DNA of 64,000 nt from Pseudomonas trivialis (GCF_001439805.1 NZ_JYLK01000001.1:310001-374000), one strand, 5' to 3'; positions 38,593 through 48,411 are shown, counted from the first letter of the stretch. Program-made: numbers and translations. The notes: a model not told the origin generated them from the sequence alone.

Positions 38593-38811
38593 GTGAGCCA
38601 GCCTGCCCCCACGCGTCCGCCCAAGCCGCTGTTCAGTAATGTCAGCCCGGCGGTGCCGTCACCTTGTATCAGTTTGTGTCGCCTGGACGAGGAGAAAGTC
38701 TGCCGTGGCTGCTTCCGTCACGTGGAAGACATCCGCGAATGGCGCTCCGCCGACGATGCCCGGCGCCGGGTGATCTGTGCCGAGGCCGAGCAGCGCCGGG
38801 CACTGGCCTGA
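38593..38811 (+). CDS. DUF1289 domain protein
   Basis: A 72-residue protein with the DUF1289 cysteine pattern CISLCRLDEEKVCRGCFRHV, probably a small Zn or Fe-S binding module. Function unknown. The GTG at 38593 is chosen (MSQPAPTRPPK); a TTG at 38587 overlapping the cyaY stop would add two residues. Neither has a strong SD, so coupling to cyaY is likely. Confidence 0.82.
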   Translation: MSQPAPTRPPKPLFSNVSPAVPSPCISLCRLDEEKVCRGCFRHVEDIREWRSADDARRRVICAEAEQRRALA

Positions 38812-38879
38812 GGTCGTCTTGTTTATTTGTGACGCTGTGGTAGTGTCCGGCTACGCCTCAACCCATCGAGGCCCGTGAG

Positions 38880-38910
38880 AACCCCGCCTTTCCTGGCGGG
38901 GTTTTGCTTT
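38880..38910. terminator. Rho-independent terminator in front of rnk
   Basis: Perfect 9-bp stem AACCCCGCC (38880-38888) / GGCGGGGTT (38895-38903), loop TTTCCT, followed by TTGCTTTTTT. It ends cyaY-DUF1289 and lies 30 bp before the rnk start. An upstream rnk promoter would have to cross it, so it could also attenuate rnk. Confidence 0.85.
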
Positions 38911-38941
38911 TTTGTGCAGAAAAAAGGAGTCTGCCTGAATC

Positions 38942-39355
38942 ATGACCACCGCACCTTCCATCATCCTCACCCGTCTTGACGTGCAGCGTCTGGAGCAACT
39001 GATCGACCGCCTGGGCGACGAGTTTCCCGGTGTCGAAGCGTTGCAAGCCGAACTCGACCGCGCCGAAGAGGTGGTTGGCCACGATGAAGTGCCTGCGGGT
39101 GTCGTGACCATGAACTCCAACGTGCATTGCCGCGAGCAAGGCAGCGGCAAGGATTACCACCTGACCCTGGTATACCCCAAGCACGCGAATGCCGACGAGG
39201 GCAAGGTTTCGATCCTGGCGCCGGTCGGCAGCGCGCTGCTCGGTCTGCAGGTGGGCCAGCACATCGACTGGCCGGCGCCCGGCGGCAAGACCCTCAAGCT
39301 GGAGCTGCTCAACGTCGAAGGCCAGCCAAAAGACGGCGGCGCCTTTCCGCTTTAA
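38942..39355 (+). CDS. rnk: Regulator of nucleoside diphosphate kinase Rnk (GreA-like)
   Basis: A 137-residue protein with a short N-terminal coiled coil (about 1-50) and a C-terminal GreA/GreB-type FKBP-like domain (AGVVTMNSNVHCREQGSGKD, VGSALLGLQVGQHIDWPAPG). Rnk interacts with RNA polymerase but, with a shorter coiled coil than GreA, does not stimulate cleavage; it affects Ndk and alginate levels in P. aeruginosa. The stop codon overlaps the stop of convergent cyaA by about 4 bp. Confidence 0.92.
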   Translation: MTTAPSIILTRLDVQRLEQLIDRLGDEFPGVEALQAELDRAEEVVGHDEVPAGVVTMNSNVHCREQGSGKDYHLTLVYPKHANADEGKVSILAPVGSALLGLQVGQHIDWPAPGGKTLKLELLNVEGQPKDGGAFPL

Positions 39356-42192
39356 ATCTGGCTGAGTGCCGCGTTCAACGACAGTTCCAGTTCGGCCTTG
39401 TAACGCAGGTAAAGATTGCTTGGACTTTGCACATCACCGAGCAGGCCGGACAGGTCAAGGTCGGTGATGTAGCAGCGGTAGCGCTCGGTTTCCCGGCGTT
39501 GCCCGACGATTTCACGGGCGACCACGGTGAACAGCTGGTCGCCGAATTCCAGTTCGCAAAACTCCCGCTGATTGCAATACAGGGTAATGCCCACCTGGCC
39601 TGGCGCCGCCCTGGCGATGATTGCCTGTACCTCATAAAAGGACGTATTGGCCGGCGTCGAAGGCGCCGGACGCGGCTCGACGCCGCGCGCGCGGTTGCTC
39701 CCCGAAGGCAGCAGTTGGTAATACAGGACATTGACTGCGCCCTGCGGTTGCTGTGGATCCAGCGGCGATAACGCGTCACGCCGATAGAGGATCGATTGCA
39801 GAAAGCGCTGCAACGGCGCCAGCAAGCTTTGCTCGTCATGAAACGGCAAGCGCTGTTGCCAGAGCGCGTTGAACTCATCCAGCACATACAGCTCGGCGAA
39901 GCTTTCGTTGACCCGGTAGAACACCTGCACGCAATCGGCCAGGCCCATCGGCAGCAACAGCGCCAAGTCGTGATCTTCCAGGGCCATGGCATCCAGGTGC
40001 CAGGGGCTGTAGCTGGCCAATTCTTCGCTGAGGTAGGCGATCAGCGCCTGCTGCGTGGGCAGCGACACGTGGTTGGCCTGGCCGGGCGTCAATTCCATCA
40101 CGTGATAGTGCTGCTGCACCTGCAACAGATAGCGGTGGTTGGACTGCCCCAGCATCAAGTGTTGCGCGGTGTCGAATATCTCCTCCACGCGCTGGGCAAT
40201 GAATGGCGCGCGGTTGTGGCAGAAGCAGCGCACGCGCAGGCGCGGCAGGTGATCCGCGGGCAACTGGTTGAGGTAGTCGCGCAGGCAATCGAGCAACGCA
40301 TGAGGCCCGTCGTAGCGGCTGACCATCACCTCGTTCCAGCTGTTGAGGGTGACCTGGTCCAGGGTCAGCACCAGGTTGTCGCGCACACCGGCGTAGCTCA
40401 GTGAGTCGGTGCGCTCGGTGGTCATCAGGATATTCAGGTCGCGGTGGTGCTTGAGCGGGTCGACGCCGACGTTGATCAGCAGCAACACCTCGTCGGGCAC
40501 CGCCGAGCGCAGCAGGCGGGTTTCATCGACGCTGGGCAAGGGCAGGGGAAGGGTTTGCTGCAGGCTGCCCAGCAGGTTGAACAGTTCGAACTCGGTCATG
40601 TCACTGGTGCCCGGGTGCAGGGCCAGGCGCGTGCTGCTGTCGATCACGCCGTTGCGGTGGCACCAGGTGAGCATTTCGAGCAGGTCGCGGCTGCGCTTGA
40701 TCGGTGCGAAGTGCTCCCACTCCAGGGCGGTGAGGCTGCCGTTGTAAAGGCCCCAGAAGTGATGCCCGGGCTCTTTGCGGTTGGGCGACTGCACCAGCGT
40801 CAGCGTGTCTTCGGCGAGGTCCGGGGCGATGCCGGGGTTGATGAACTCGACCTTGCCGGCCTTGCGCTCGAACGCTGCGTATAAACGCCGGCCCAGTACA
40901 TTGAGGTCGCGCCTGTTGACCAGGCTGACGGTCTGTTCGGTGCGGGCGAACTGGGCCAGGAACCGGTAACTGTAATTGAGCTCGTTGACCAGGGCACGGC
41001 GCTCGGCCGCGACCTGCCGCACTTTCCACTGGCTGCGGCTGTCCAGCAGGGCCAGTTGGCGCGTGTCCCAGCCCCATTCGTCGGCCAGGCGCTCAAGCAG
41101 CAAGCGTTGCCAACTGGTGGTGCGCTGGCCGGCGCTGAGTTTGCAGTTGACCTTCAGGTACAGCGCGCGTCGCACCAGCTCCAGGCGCTCGGGTTCGTTG
41201 CGCGCGCTGAGGTATTCCTCGATACGGCGGTACACCACGATGTACGGGTCCAGCTCGTCCAGGTCCATGCGGTTGGCGAATACGGCGCGTTTGAAGCGCA
41301 GACTCAGGCAGCCCACGTTCGGGTGTTCGCTGGCGTAGACCTCGGTCAGCACCAGCTTGAGCAGCGACTTGTAGGGCGACTCGATGCCCTTGAACAGCTG
41401 CCAGAGCCCGGCGCCAATGAATTCGCCCGGGGGAATGCGTGCCAGGTGGCCGAGGTCGAGGGTTTCATCGGCGCGGATAAAACGCTTGGAAATCAGCGTG
41501 TGGGTGAACTCGGCATAGCGCGATTCTTCGTACACCGGCACCAGCCACCAGATCGGGGTGCGCCCGGCCAGCCAGATGGCGGTGCGGTAGAACTCGTCCA
41601 GCAGCAGGTAGTGCTGAGTGGTGCCGCAATCGTCGGAACTCAGTTGCGTATCGCGCTCCCCCAGCACAAACCGCGTCGGCTCGATCAGGAAGAAATGCGC
41701 CTCGGCGCCCAGGCTCAGCGCCCAGGCTTCCAGCAACTGGCATTTTTTGCGCAGTTCGGCCAGTTCGGTGTCGCCAAGGTCTGCGGCATGACACACCCAC
41801 ACGTCCATATCGCTCTGGTCTGCCTGGGCCAGGGTACCCAGGCTGCCCATCAGAAACAGGCCGTGGATCGGCCTGGGTTGGTTGCCGGGGCGCGGCTTGT
41901 AGGAGAACGAGCGGGTCAGCCGCTGGGCTTCGACCAGGGCCTGGGCATCGGGTTCGAAATTCGACAGCCCGGCCGGCGTGCTGCCCGATACGTAGCCGGG
42001 CAGCAGCGGATGGTTGACGTGGAAAAACAGCGGCAGCAGCGTCAATACGCTGTGCTGGCGTGGCGTCAGCCCTTCGACAGCGCGGGCCATGCGACCTTCG
42101 TTGAGCGCCATGAAACGCCCACGCAGTTGGGCCAGCACCTTGCGGTCGATGCCCTCGTCCAGGTCAGGGCGGATTTCATGGGTGCGGGTCAT
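39352..42192 (-). CDS. cyaA: Class I adenylate cyclase
   Basis: Makes cAMP from ATP for Vfr/Crp-type signalling. The 946-residue protein has the class I catalytic N-terminal half, including the LFLMGSLGTLAQADQSDMDV nucleotidyltransferase signature with WVCH, and FLIEPTRFVLGERDTQLSSD with DCGTTQHYLLLDEFYRT, then a regulatory C-terminal half. Length is near P. aeruginosa CyaA (about 950). It corresponds to PA5272. It is monocistronic and convergent with rnk. Confidence 0.95.
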   Translation of the reverse strand: MTRTHEIRPDLDEGIDRKVLAQLRGRFMALNEGRMARAVEGLTPRQHSVLTLLPLFFHVNHPLLPGYVSGSTPAGLSNFEPDAQALVEAQRLTRSFSYKPRPGNQPRPIHGLFLMGSLGTLAQADQSDMDVWVCHAADLGDTELAELRKKCQLLEAWALSLGAEAHFFLIEPTRFVLGERDTQLSSDDCGTTQHYLLLDEFYRTAIWLAGRTPIWWLVPVYEESRYAEFTHTLISKRFIRADETLDLGHLARIPPGEFIGAGLWQLFKGIESPYKSLLKLVLTEVYASEHPNVGCLSLRFKRAVFANRMDLDELDPYIVVYRRIEEYLSARNEPERLELVRRALYLKVNCKLSAGQRTTSWQRLLLERLADEWGWDTRQLALLDSRSQWKVRQVAAERRALVNELNYSYRFLAQFARTEQTVSLVNRRDLNVLGRRLYAAFERKAGKVEFINPGIAPDLAEDTLTLVQSPNRKEPGHHFWGLYNGSLTALEWEHFAPIKRSRDLLEMLTWCHRNGVIDSSTRLALHPGTSDMTEFELFNLLGSLQQTLPLPLPSVDETRLLRSAVPDEVLLLINVGVDPLKHHRDLNILMTTERTDSLSYAGVRDNLVLTLDQVTLNSWNEVMVSRYDGPHALLDCLRDYLNQLPADHLPRLRVRCFCHNRAPFIAQRVEEIFDTAQHLMLGQSNHRYLLQVQQHYHVMELTPGQANHVSLPTQQALIAYLSEELASYSPWHLDAMALEDHDLALLLPMGLADCVQVFYRVNESFAELYVLDEFNALWQQRLPFHDEQSLLAPLQRFLQSILYRRDALSPLDPQQPQGAVNVLYYQLLPSGSNRARGVEPRPAPSTPANTSFYEVQAIIARAAPGQVGITLYCNQREFCELEFGDQLFTVVAREIVGQRRETERYRCYITDLDLSGLLGDVQSPSNLYLRYKAELELSLNAALSQI

Positions 42193-42361
42193 GTCGAACT
42201 CGGTGGCTCGCAGAGCCCGACGCGGGCGGCCGTGTAGGAGTCTACAGTCAGACGCGCAGGAGTTTTAGAGGGGAGTGGTGTTTAGTGCCGGAATTTTTCG
42301 CTCATCCACGGCAACGCCCGCGGAATCCGCAGGCAGCGGACTCCATGGGCGGTATCAGGTG

Positions 42362-42613
42362 TCAGGCGGCTTCTTTTTGGGCGGTGCTCAGGATGGTCAA
42401 TAGCCCCTGGGCGTGTTCGGCAGCATCGCGACCAAGGCTGGTCAGGTAGCCACCATCGGGCTGGGTAATCAGTTCTTTGTCAAACAGGCGCCTGGCGGCG
42501 GCAACGGCAGTGGGGGCGGCGGTCTGATGGACTTTCAGGCCTTCCTGGGAGCTATCCAGGTTGAAGAGTGCAAGGATTTCCAGTTCGGCAACCAACTCAG
42601 GGGTATACGACAT
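42362..42613 (-). CDS. TIGR02647 family DNA-binding-like protein
   Basis: An 83-residue protein, MSYTPELVAELEILALFNLD and TAAPTAVAAARRLFDKELI, matching the small TIGR02647 family found in Pseudomonas (PA5271, from memory). The middle looks like a winged-helix segment (RRLFDKELITQPDGGYLTSL), so a DNA-binding role is possible but unproven. The ATG at 42613 follows AGGAG-like CCTTAT in reverse; an upstream in-frame start would add 69 unconserved residues. Upstream of cyaA on the same strand. Confidence 0.78.
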   Translation of the reverse strand: MSYTPELVAELEILALFNLDSSQEGLKVHQTAAPTAVAAARRLFDKELITQPDGGYLTSLGRDAAEHAQGLLTILSTAQKEAA

Positions 42614-42707
42614 AAGGACTCCAGACGTTCTAAATTTATTAGAGGCTAGCAGGCCATAAGGTGAACGCACTTTGCCGAACTGTCCAGCGTGTTGCTGCGT
42701 GCCGGGA

Positions 42708-42992
42708 TTATTCCTTTTCCGGTGGCAGCTCAGGCAGTGCCCGCAACGCTGTTTCGTACCAGTCGGTATCGAAGGCGCGGTCTTCGTCGAGCATTGCGTC
42801 GATCTCGAACGCCAGCACATGGGCCATCAAATTCAAAATGTCTTCGCGCTCGTAACCCACCAGCGTCAGCTTGTTGAACACGGCTTTGGCAGCCGGCGGG
42901 TTGTCGCTTTCGATCTGGTTTTCGATCGCTTCGATCAGCGTGTTTTCAGTGAATTCTTCTTCGTCGTTGTCGATGTCGGTTGGCTCGCTCAT
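42708..42992 (-). CDS. Conserved hypothetical acidic protein
   Basis: A 94-residue acidic protein with no family I recognise. It begins MSEPTDIDNDEEEFTENTLI, with a helical middle (DNPPAAKAVFNKLTLVGYER) and tail ALRALPELPPEKE. Good SD (CAGGAG) 7 bp before the ATG at 42992 and normal codon use make it a real gene. It is divergent from the GST gene and upstream of the TIGR02647 gene on the same strand. Confidence 0.75.
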   Translation of the reverse strand: MSEPTDIDNDEEEFTENTLIEAIENQIESDNPPAAKAVFNKLTLVGYEREDILNLMAHVLAFEIDAMLDEDRAFDTDWYETALRALPELPPEKE

Positions 42993-43117
42993 GACAGGCT
43001 CCTGAAGGAAAGGGCGCCAGTCTACCTCCATTCAAGTGGGTGATGCTGCTGGTCAGACGGGTCGCGAGGATCTATAACGCTTGCAGCCAACCCCGCACAC
43101 GGCCTGGAGGCTTTGCG

Positions 43118-43777
43118 ATGCTCAAGCTTTACGGATTTTCGGTCAGCAACTACTACAACATGGTCAAGCTGGCGCTGCTGGAAAAGGGACTGCCCTTTGA
43201 AGAGGTGCCTTTTTATGCCGGGCAAACTCAGGAAACCCTGACGATAAGCCCGCGCGGCAAGGTGCCGGTGCTGGAGGTGAAACAGGGCTTCATCAACGAA
43301 ACCAGTGTGATCCTCGAATACATCGAGCAAACCCAGGAAGGACCGGCGTTGCTGCCGGGCGACCCCTTCGCGCGGGCCCAGGTGCTGGCGCTGTGCCGGG
43401 AAATCGAGCTGTACATCGAGTTGCCCGCCCGCGCGTGTTTCGCCGAGGCGTTTTTTGGCATGACAGTGCCGGAGGCGATCAAGGAAAAGTCCCGCGCCGA
43501 GTTGCTGTTGGGCGTTGGTTCCCTGGGGCGTCACGGCAAGTTTGCGCCGTATGTGGCGGGGGAGAGCCTCACGATTGCCGACCTGTACTTCATGTACAGC
43601 TTGAACCTGGCGTGTGGCGTGGGCGAGAAGCTGTTTGGCCTGGATTTGCTGGCTGAGTTGCCGAAGGCGAGGGCGTTGCTCGAGCGTTTGAATGACATGC
43701 CGAACGCACGGAAGGTCGAGGCGGACCGGCAGGCGGCGATGCCGGCGTTTCGGGCGATGATTGCGGCGAAAAAGTAA
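43118..43777 (+). CDS. Glutathione S-transferase family protein
   Basis: A 219-residue cytosolic GST with a thioredoxin-like N-domain (MLKLYGFSVSNYYNMVKLAL, GKVPVLEVKQGFINETSVIL with the glutathione gamma-glutamyl site ETSVI) and an all-helical C-domain (about 85-215, with GESLTIADLYFMYSL). Likely detoxification or reductase activity; substrate unknown. Start chosen at 43118 for the GGAGG 7 bp upstream. It converges with argH across a REP doublet. Confidence 0.9.
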   Translation: MLKLYGFSVSNYYNMVKLALLEKGLPFEEVPFYAGQTQETLTISPRGKVPVLEVKQGFINETSVILEYIEQTQEGPALLPGDPFARAQVLALCREIELYIELPARACFAEAFFGMTVPEAIKEKSRAELLLGVGSLGRHGKFAPYVAGESLTIADLYFMYSLNLACGVGEKLFGLDLLAELPKARALLERLNDMPNARKVEADRQAAMPAFRAMIAAKK

Positions 43778-43784
43778 GCCAATT

Positions 43785-43873
43785 TGAGAGGGGGCTTGCT
43801 CCCGATAGCAGTATGTCAGTCAGCACATGTGTTGGCTGACTCTGCGCTATCGGGAGCAAGCCCCCTCCCACAG
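43785..43873. repeat. REP doublet (REPIN) between convergent genes
   Basis: Left arm TGAGAGGGGGCTTGCTCCCG and right arm CGGGAGCAAGCCCCCTCCCA, inverted, with inner arms CAGTCAGCACATGTGTTGGC/TGACT. It starts about 7 bp after the GST stop codon and ends about 45 bp before the argH stop codon. Confidence 0.9.
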
Positions 43874-43917
43874 TTGGAATGCATTCCAGAGAGGGGAGCT
43901 GCTTGCCTGCAATGGTT

Positions 43918-45312
43918 TCAGCGGCTGGCGAGCAACGCCTGGCCGCGCGCCACCGCAGCTTTCACCTGTGCCGGTGCAGTGCCGCCGATGTGGTTGCGGG
44001 CATTCACCGAGCCTTCCAGGGTCAGTACAGCGAACACGTCCTGCTCGATCTGGTCGCTGAACTGGCGCAGTTCTTCCAGGCTCATTTCTGCCAGGTCCTT
44101 GCCGCTGTCCACGCCGTACTTCACCGCATGCCCGACGATTTCGTGGCAGTCGCGGAACGGCAGGCCACGGCGCACCAGGTAGTCGGCCAGGTCTGTCGCG
44201 GTGGAGAAACCACGCAAGGCCGCTTCACGCATGATCGCGTGTTTGGGCTTGATCGCCGGGATCATGTCGGCGAACGCGCGCAGCGAGTCGCGCAGGGTGT
44301 CGGCGGCGTCGAACAGCGGTTCCTTGTCTTCCTGGTTGTCCTTGTTGTAGGCCAGCGGCTGGCCTTTCATCAGGGTCAGCAGGCCCATCAGCGCGCCGAA
44401 TACGCGGCCGCTCTTGCCGCGAACCAGCTCGGGCACGTCGGGGTTTTTCTTTTGCGGCATGATCGAGCTGCCCGTGCAGAAGCGGTCCGGCAGGTCGATG
44501 AACTGGAATTGCGCGCTGGTCCACAGCACCAGCTCTTCGGAGAACCGCGACAGGTGCATCATGGCGATGCTGGCGGCGGCGCAGAATTCGATGGCGAAGT
44601 CGCGGTCCGATACGCCGTCCAGGGAATTGCCGCCCACCGCATCAAAACCCAGCAGCTGCGCGGTGTACTCGCGGTCGATCGGGTACGTGGTGCCGGCCAG
44701 TGCGGCGCTGCCCAGGGGCATGCGGTTGGCGCGCTTGCGGCAGTCCACCAGGCGCTCGTAGTCGCGGCTGAGCATTTCGAACCAGGCCAGCAGGTGGTGG
44801 CCGAAGGTCACTGGCTGCGCGGTTTGCAGGTGGGTGAAGCCGGGCATGATGGTGTCCGACTCACGTTCGGCCTGTTCCAGCAGACCCTTTTGCAGGCGGG
44901 TGATTTCAGCCAGGATCAGGTCGATTTCGTCGCGCAGCCACAGGCGGATATCGGTGGCTACCTGGTCGTTACGGCTGCGCCCGGTGTGCAGCTTCTTGCC
45001 GGTCACGCCGATGCGGTCCGTGAGGCGCGCTTCGATGTTCATGTGCACGTCTTCCAGGTCGACACGCCAGTCGAACGTGCCGGCTTCGATCTCGCCGCCA
45101 ATGGTGGTCAGACCGTCGATGATGCTGTCGCGCTCGGCGTCGGTCAGCACGCCGACCTTGGCCAGCATCGTGGCGTGGGCGATGGAGCCCATGATGTCGT
45201 GGCGGTACAGGCGCTGGTCGAAATTAACGGAGGCGGTGAAGCGGGCGACGAAGGCGTCGACGGGTTCACTGAAGCGGCCGCCCCAGGACTGGTTGGTCTT
45301 GTCGGTGCTCAT
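43918..45312 (-). CDS. argH: Argininosuccinate lyase
   Basis: Last step of arginine synthesis: argininosuccinate to arginine and fumarate. The 464-residue protein has the superfamily signature [16 protein letters not shown] (flexible loop with the catalytic Ser) and [16 protein letters not shown]. The ATG at 45312 ([17 protein letters not shown]) matches known ArgH; the in-frame 53 upstream codons are not conserved. It is divergent from algR, as in P. aeruginosa, but without algZ between them. Confidence 0.97.
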   Translation of the reverse strand: MSTDKTNQSWGGRFSEPVDAFVARFTASVNFDQRLYRHDIMGSIAHATMLAKVGVLTDAERDSIIDGLTTIGGEIEAGTFDWRVDLEDVHMNIEARLTDRIGVTGKKLHTGRSRNDQVATDIRLWLRDEIDLILAEITRLQKGLLEQAERESDTIMPGFTHLQTAQPVTFGHHLLAWFEMLSRDYERLVDCRKRANRMPLGSAALAGTTYPIDREYTAQLLGFDAVGGNSLDGVSDRDFAIEFCAAASIAMMHLSRFSEELVLWTSAQFQFIDLPDRFCTGSSIMPQKKNPDVPELVRGKSGRVFGALMGLLTLMKGQPLAYNKDNQEDKEPLFDAADTLRDSLRAFADMIPAIKPKHAIMREAALRGFSTATDLADYLVRRGLPFRDCHEIVGHAVKYGVDSGKDLAEMSLEELRQFSDQIEQDVFAVLTLEGSVNARNHIGGTAPAQVKAAVARGQALLASR

Positions 45313-45811
45313 GGATTCGCTCGTGGTCTGCTTGAAAGAGGCGTGGAGTGTGGCGCCGATAATAACAGGGTTGCCCGTGCAGGCGGTGCTGCGGGTGATC
45401 GGCATTTTATTTACGCCAGAGCTGGCTAAGTGCCTTGCCGACGACCGCGTCCGGGACGAGACTGGAGGCACGGGCTTATTGATACGATATTTGACGATTG
45501 AGCAATATCGTCTTGGCGAGCGTCTACAGTTGGACTGACAGCGTATGAATGCACCAAAGTCGGGTGATGCGGTCAGAGCCTGACTGTCTATTGAAAAAGG
45601 GGGTATTCGGATTGTGTATCAGCAAACCCTACCAAGATGCCCGGAGGCAGCAGGTCCTGGGCACCAGTGAACAGGTCCGGGTAAACATGGGTGCCGCTGC
45701 CGGGGCACTTTTTGCCGTCCGCACCAGTCTTAGCGTGGATCGCTGTGACGCAAGTCACCGCACCTGTCTACGCTATCCTTGTGCGAGACTCACGCAGGAA
45801 TCCAGCGCAAT
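45313..45811. other. argH-algR intergenic region, no algZ gene
   Basis: 499 bp hold the two divergent promoter regions. Open frames here are short and without family resemblance. An inverted repeat ACGATAT-N14-ATATCGT lies at 45484-45511. The space is too short for the roughly 1.1-kb algZ/fimS gene found here in P. aeruginosa. Confidence 0.6.
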
Positions 45812-46558
45812 ATGAATGTCCTGATCGTTGATGACGAACCCCAAGCCCGCGAGCGTCTGAGCCGTCTGGTCAAAGAACTCGAGGGTTATACAGTCCTGGA
45901 ACCGAGCGCCACCACCGGCGAAGAGGCGTTGACGCTGATCGACAGCCTCAAGCCCGATGTGGTGCTGCTCGATATCCGCATGCCTGGCCTTGATGGCCTG
46001 CAAGTCGCGGCCCGCCTGAGCGAGCGCGAATCACCCCCGGCGGTGGTGCTGTGTGCAGCCGAGGAAGAGTTTTCTGCGCAGACCCTGGAAGACAGCGGGG
46101 TGAGCTTTCTGGCCAAGCCGGTTGCCGGTGAAGGCCTGCTCAAGGCCCTGAAAAAAGCCGAGCGCCCGAACCGCCTGCAACTGGCGGCTCTGACTCAGCC
46201 TGCCGCCCAAAGTGGTAACGGGCCGCGCAGCCACATCAGCGCGCGTACCCGCAAAGGCATCGAACTTATTCCCCTGGACCAGGTGGTCTATTTTATCGCT
46301 GATCACAAGTACGTGACCCTGCGGCACGAGGCCGGTGAAGTGCTGCTCGACGAGCCACTCAAGGCGCTTGAGGATGAGTTCGGCGATCGCTTCGTGCGCA
46401 TCCATCGCAATGCGCTGGTGGCCCGTGAGCGTATCGAGCGTTTGCAGCGCACGCCGCTGGGGCACTTTCAGTTGTTCCTCAAAGGGCTCAATGGCGACGC
46501 GTTGATCGTGAGTCGGCGCCATGTTGCTGGCGTGCGCAAGATGATGCAGCAGCTTTAG
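45812..46558 (+). CDS. algR: LytTR-family response regulator AlgR
   Basis: A 248-residue regulator: receiver domain (1-120) with Asp8/Asp9 and the phospho-acceptor Asp54 (VVLLDIRMPG), then a LytTR DNA-binding domain (about 140-248; RKGIELIPLDQVVYFIADHK, HRNALVARERIERLQRT). In P. aeruginosa AlgR controls algD, algC, twitching, and c-di-GMP and virulence genes. The start with AGGAA 11 bp upstream is weakly initiated. The cognate sensor gene algZ is not adjacent here. hemC follows after 138 bp. Confidence 0.95.
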   Translation: MNVLIVDDEPQARERLSRLVKELEGYTVLEPSATTGEEALTLIDSLKPDVVLLDIRMPGLDGLQVAARLSERESPPAVVLCAAEEEFSAQTLEDSGVSFLAKPVAGEGLLKALKKAERPNRLQLAALTQPAAQSGNGPRSHISARTRKGIELIPLDQVVYFIADHKYVTLRHEAGEVLLDEPLKALEDEFGDRFVRIHRNALVARERIERLQRTPLGHFQLFLKGLNGDALIVSRRHVAGVRKMMQQL

Positions 46559-46696
46559 CCCTGAGTCTGGCGCACTGTCTGCATTGCTGATCCAGGTGCT
46601 GCGTGGTCAGGGAGGCCTCGCACGTGCTGATTCAAGTCAAGGCGTATTGGCCTGAGCTGTTATTATCTGCCGTATCTACCCAGTACGGATTGTTCA

Positions 46697-47638
46697 ATGT
46701 CTCTTCGCGAAATCCGCATCGCCACCCGTAAAAGTGCCTTGGCTTTGTGGCAGGCCGAATACGTCAAGGCCCGCCTTGAGCTGGCCCATCCGGGCCTCAA
46801 GGTGAGCCTGGTGCCCATGGTCAGTCGCGGCGACAAGCTGCTCGACTCGCCACTGTCCAAGATTGGCGGCAAGGGTCTGTTCGTCAAGGAACTGGAAACC
46901 GCACTGCTGGAAAATCACGCCGACATCGCCGTACATTCGATGAAAGATGTGCCCATGGACTTTCCTGAAGGCCTGGGCCTTTTTTGTATCTGCGAGCGTG
47001 AAGACCCGCGTGATGCCTTTGTGTCCAATATCTATGCGTCCCTGGATGAACTGCCTCTTGGCAGCATCGTCGGCACGTCGAGCCTGCGCCGACAGGCCCA
47101 GTTGCTTACGCGTCGCCCGGACCTGCAAATCCGCTTTCTGCGGGGCAATGTCAACACCCGTCTGGCCAAGCTGGATGCCGGTGAATACGACGCGATCATC
47201 CTGGCGGCCGCCGGCTTGATCCGCCTGGGCTTCGAAGACCGGATTACCTCGGCGATCAGCGTCGAAGACAGCTTGCCCGCAGGCGGACAGGGCGCGGTGG
47301 GCATCGAGTGCCGCACTGCCGACAGCGAAATTCATGCGCTGCTCAAACCGCTGGATCACCAGGACACCGAGGTGCGGGTCACCGCCGAGCGCGCGCTGAA
47401 CAAACACCTCAATGGAGGTTGTCAGGTCCCCATCGCCTGCTACGCGGTGCTTGAGGGCGACAACCTGTGGTTGCGCGGGCTGGTCGGCGACCCGGACGGT
47501 GGCTTGCTGCTCACCGCCGAGACGCGCGGGCCACAGCATGAAGCGACGGCGCTGGGCATCCAGGTGGCCGAAGCGCTGTTGGAAAAAGGCGCCGGCGCCA
47601 TTCTGCAAAAAGTCTACGGCGAGGCCGGACCGCAGTGA
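46697..47638 (+). CDS. hemC: Hydroxymethylbilane synthase (porphobilinogen deaminase)
   Basis: Polymerises four porphobilinogens into hydroxymethylbilane. The 313-residue protein carries the dipyrromethane-attachment Cys242 in [12 protein letters not shown] and the active-site arginines of [18 protein letters not shown]. Catalytic Asp in HSMKDVP (about 84). Its TGA overlaps the hemD GTG by 4 bp. It starts the hemCDXY operon; a TATTAT at 46661 could be its -10 element. Confidence 0.97.
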   Translation: MSLREIRIATRKSALALWQAEYVKARLELAHPGLKVSLVPMVSRGDKLLDSPLSKIGGKGLFVKELETALLENHADIAVHSMKDVPMDFPEGLGLFCICEREDPRDAFVSNIYASLDELPLGSIVGTSSLRRQAQLLTRRPDLQIRFLRGNVNTRLAKLDAGEYDAIILAAAGLIRLGFEDRITSAISVEDSLPAGGQGAVGIECRTADSEIHALLKPLDHQDTEVRVTAERALNKHLNGGCQVPIACYAVLEGDNLWLRGLVGDPDGGLLLTAETRGPQHEATALGIQVAEALLEKGAGAILQKVYGEAGPQ

Positions 47639-48393
47639 GCGGCTGGCGGGTGCTGCTGACGCGGCCGGCCGAGGAGTCGACGGCCCTGGCGGCGTCGCTG
47701 GCCGACGCCGGTATTTTCAGCAGCAGCCTGCCCTTGCTTGATATCGAACCGCTGCCCGTCACACCCGAGCAGCAGGCAGTGTTCCGCGACCTGGGCCGCT
47801 ATTGCGCGATCATCGTGGTGAGCAAGCCGGCCGCACGCGCTGCCCTGCAACACATGGAGTCCCATTGGCGGCAAGTGCCGTGGTTCAGCGTGGGCGCCGC
47901 GACGGCGCAGGTGCTGGCCGATCAGGGCCTCAGGGTTCACTGTCCGCAAACCGGCGATGACAGTGAGGCCTTGCTCGCATTGCCCGCCTTGCAGAAGGCC
48001 GTCGCACGCCCTGGTGCGCGGGTGTTGATCCTGCGTGGCGAGGGCGGACGGGAGTTGCTTGCGCAGTGTTTGCGCGCCAGAGGTGCTAGTGTCGACTATA
48101 TGGAATTGTATCGGCGTTTTCTTCCGACCTATGATTCGGACGTGCTGATGCAACGCATCCGGTTGGAACGCTTGAACGGGCTGGTGGTCAGCAGTGGGCA
48201 GGGTTTTATACACCTGCAGGCCTTGGCGGGCGCTGAGTGGCCGCGGGTTGCTCAGTTGCCGTTGTTCGTGCCCAGCCCGCGAGTCTGTGAGATGGCGCAG
48301 GCTGCCGGCGCAGAAAAAGTTGTGGATTGTCGCGGTGCGAGTGCCGCGGCTTTGTTAGTGGCGTTACGGAGTTATCCCGTTCCCACTCTCTGA
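47635..48393 (+). CDS. hemD: Uroporphyrinogen-III synthase
   Basis: Cyclises hydroxymethylbilane with inversion of ring D. The 252-residue protein has the bilobed HemD pattern: [20 protein letters not shown] at the N-terminus and [28 protein letters not shown] later. The family is poorly conserved, so position matters: it begins with GTG overlapping hemC and is followed by hemX and hemY. Confidence 0.94.
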   Translation: MSGWRVLLTRPAEESTALAASLADAGIFSSSLPLLDIEPLPVTPEQQAVFRDLGRYCAIIVVSKPAARAALQHMESHWRQVPWFSVGAATAQVLADQGLRVHCPQTGDDSEALLALPALQKAVARPGARVLILRGEGGRELLAQCLRARGASVDYMELYRRFLPTYDSDVLMQRIRLERLNGLVVSSGQGFIHLQALAGAEWPRVAQLPLFVPSPRVCEMAQAAGAEKVVDCRGASAAALLVALRSYPVPTL

Positions 48394-48411
48394 TACGCAA
48401 AGGACGGATAC

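Noticed and set aside
45549..45815. Small plus-strand open frame between argH and algR as a possible gene or algZ remnant
   Set aside because: No SD, no family resemblance and no histidine-kinase motif; it runs into the algR leader.
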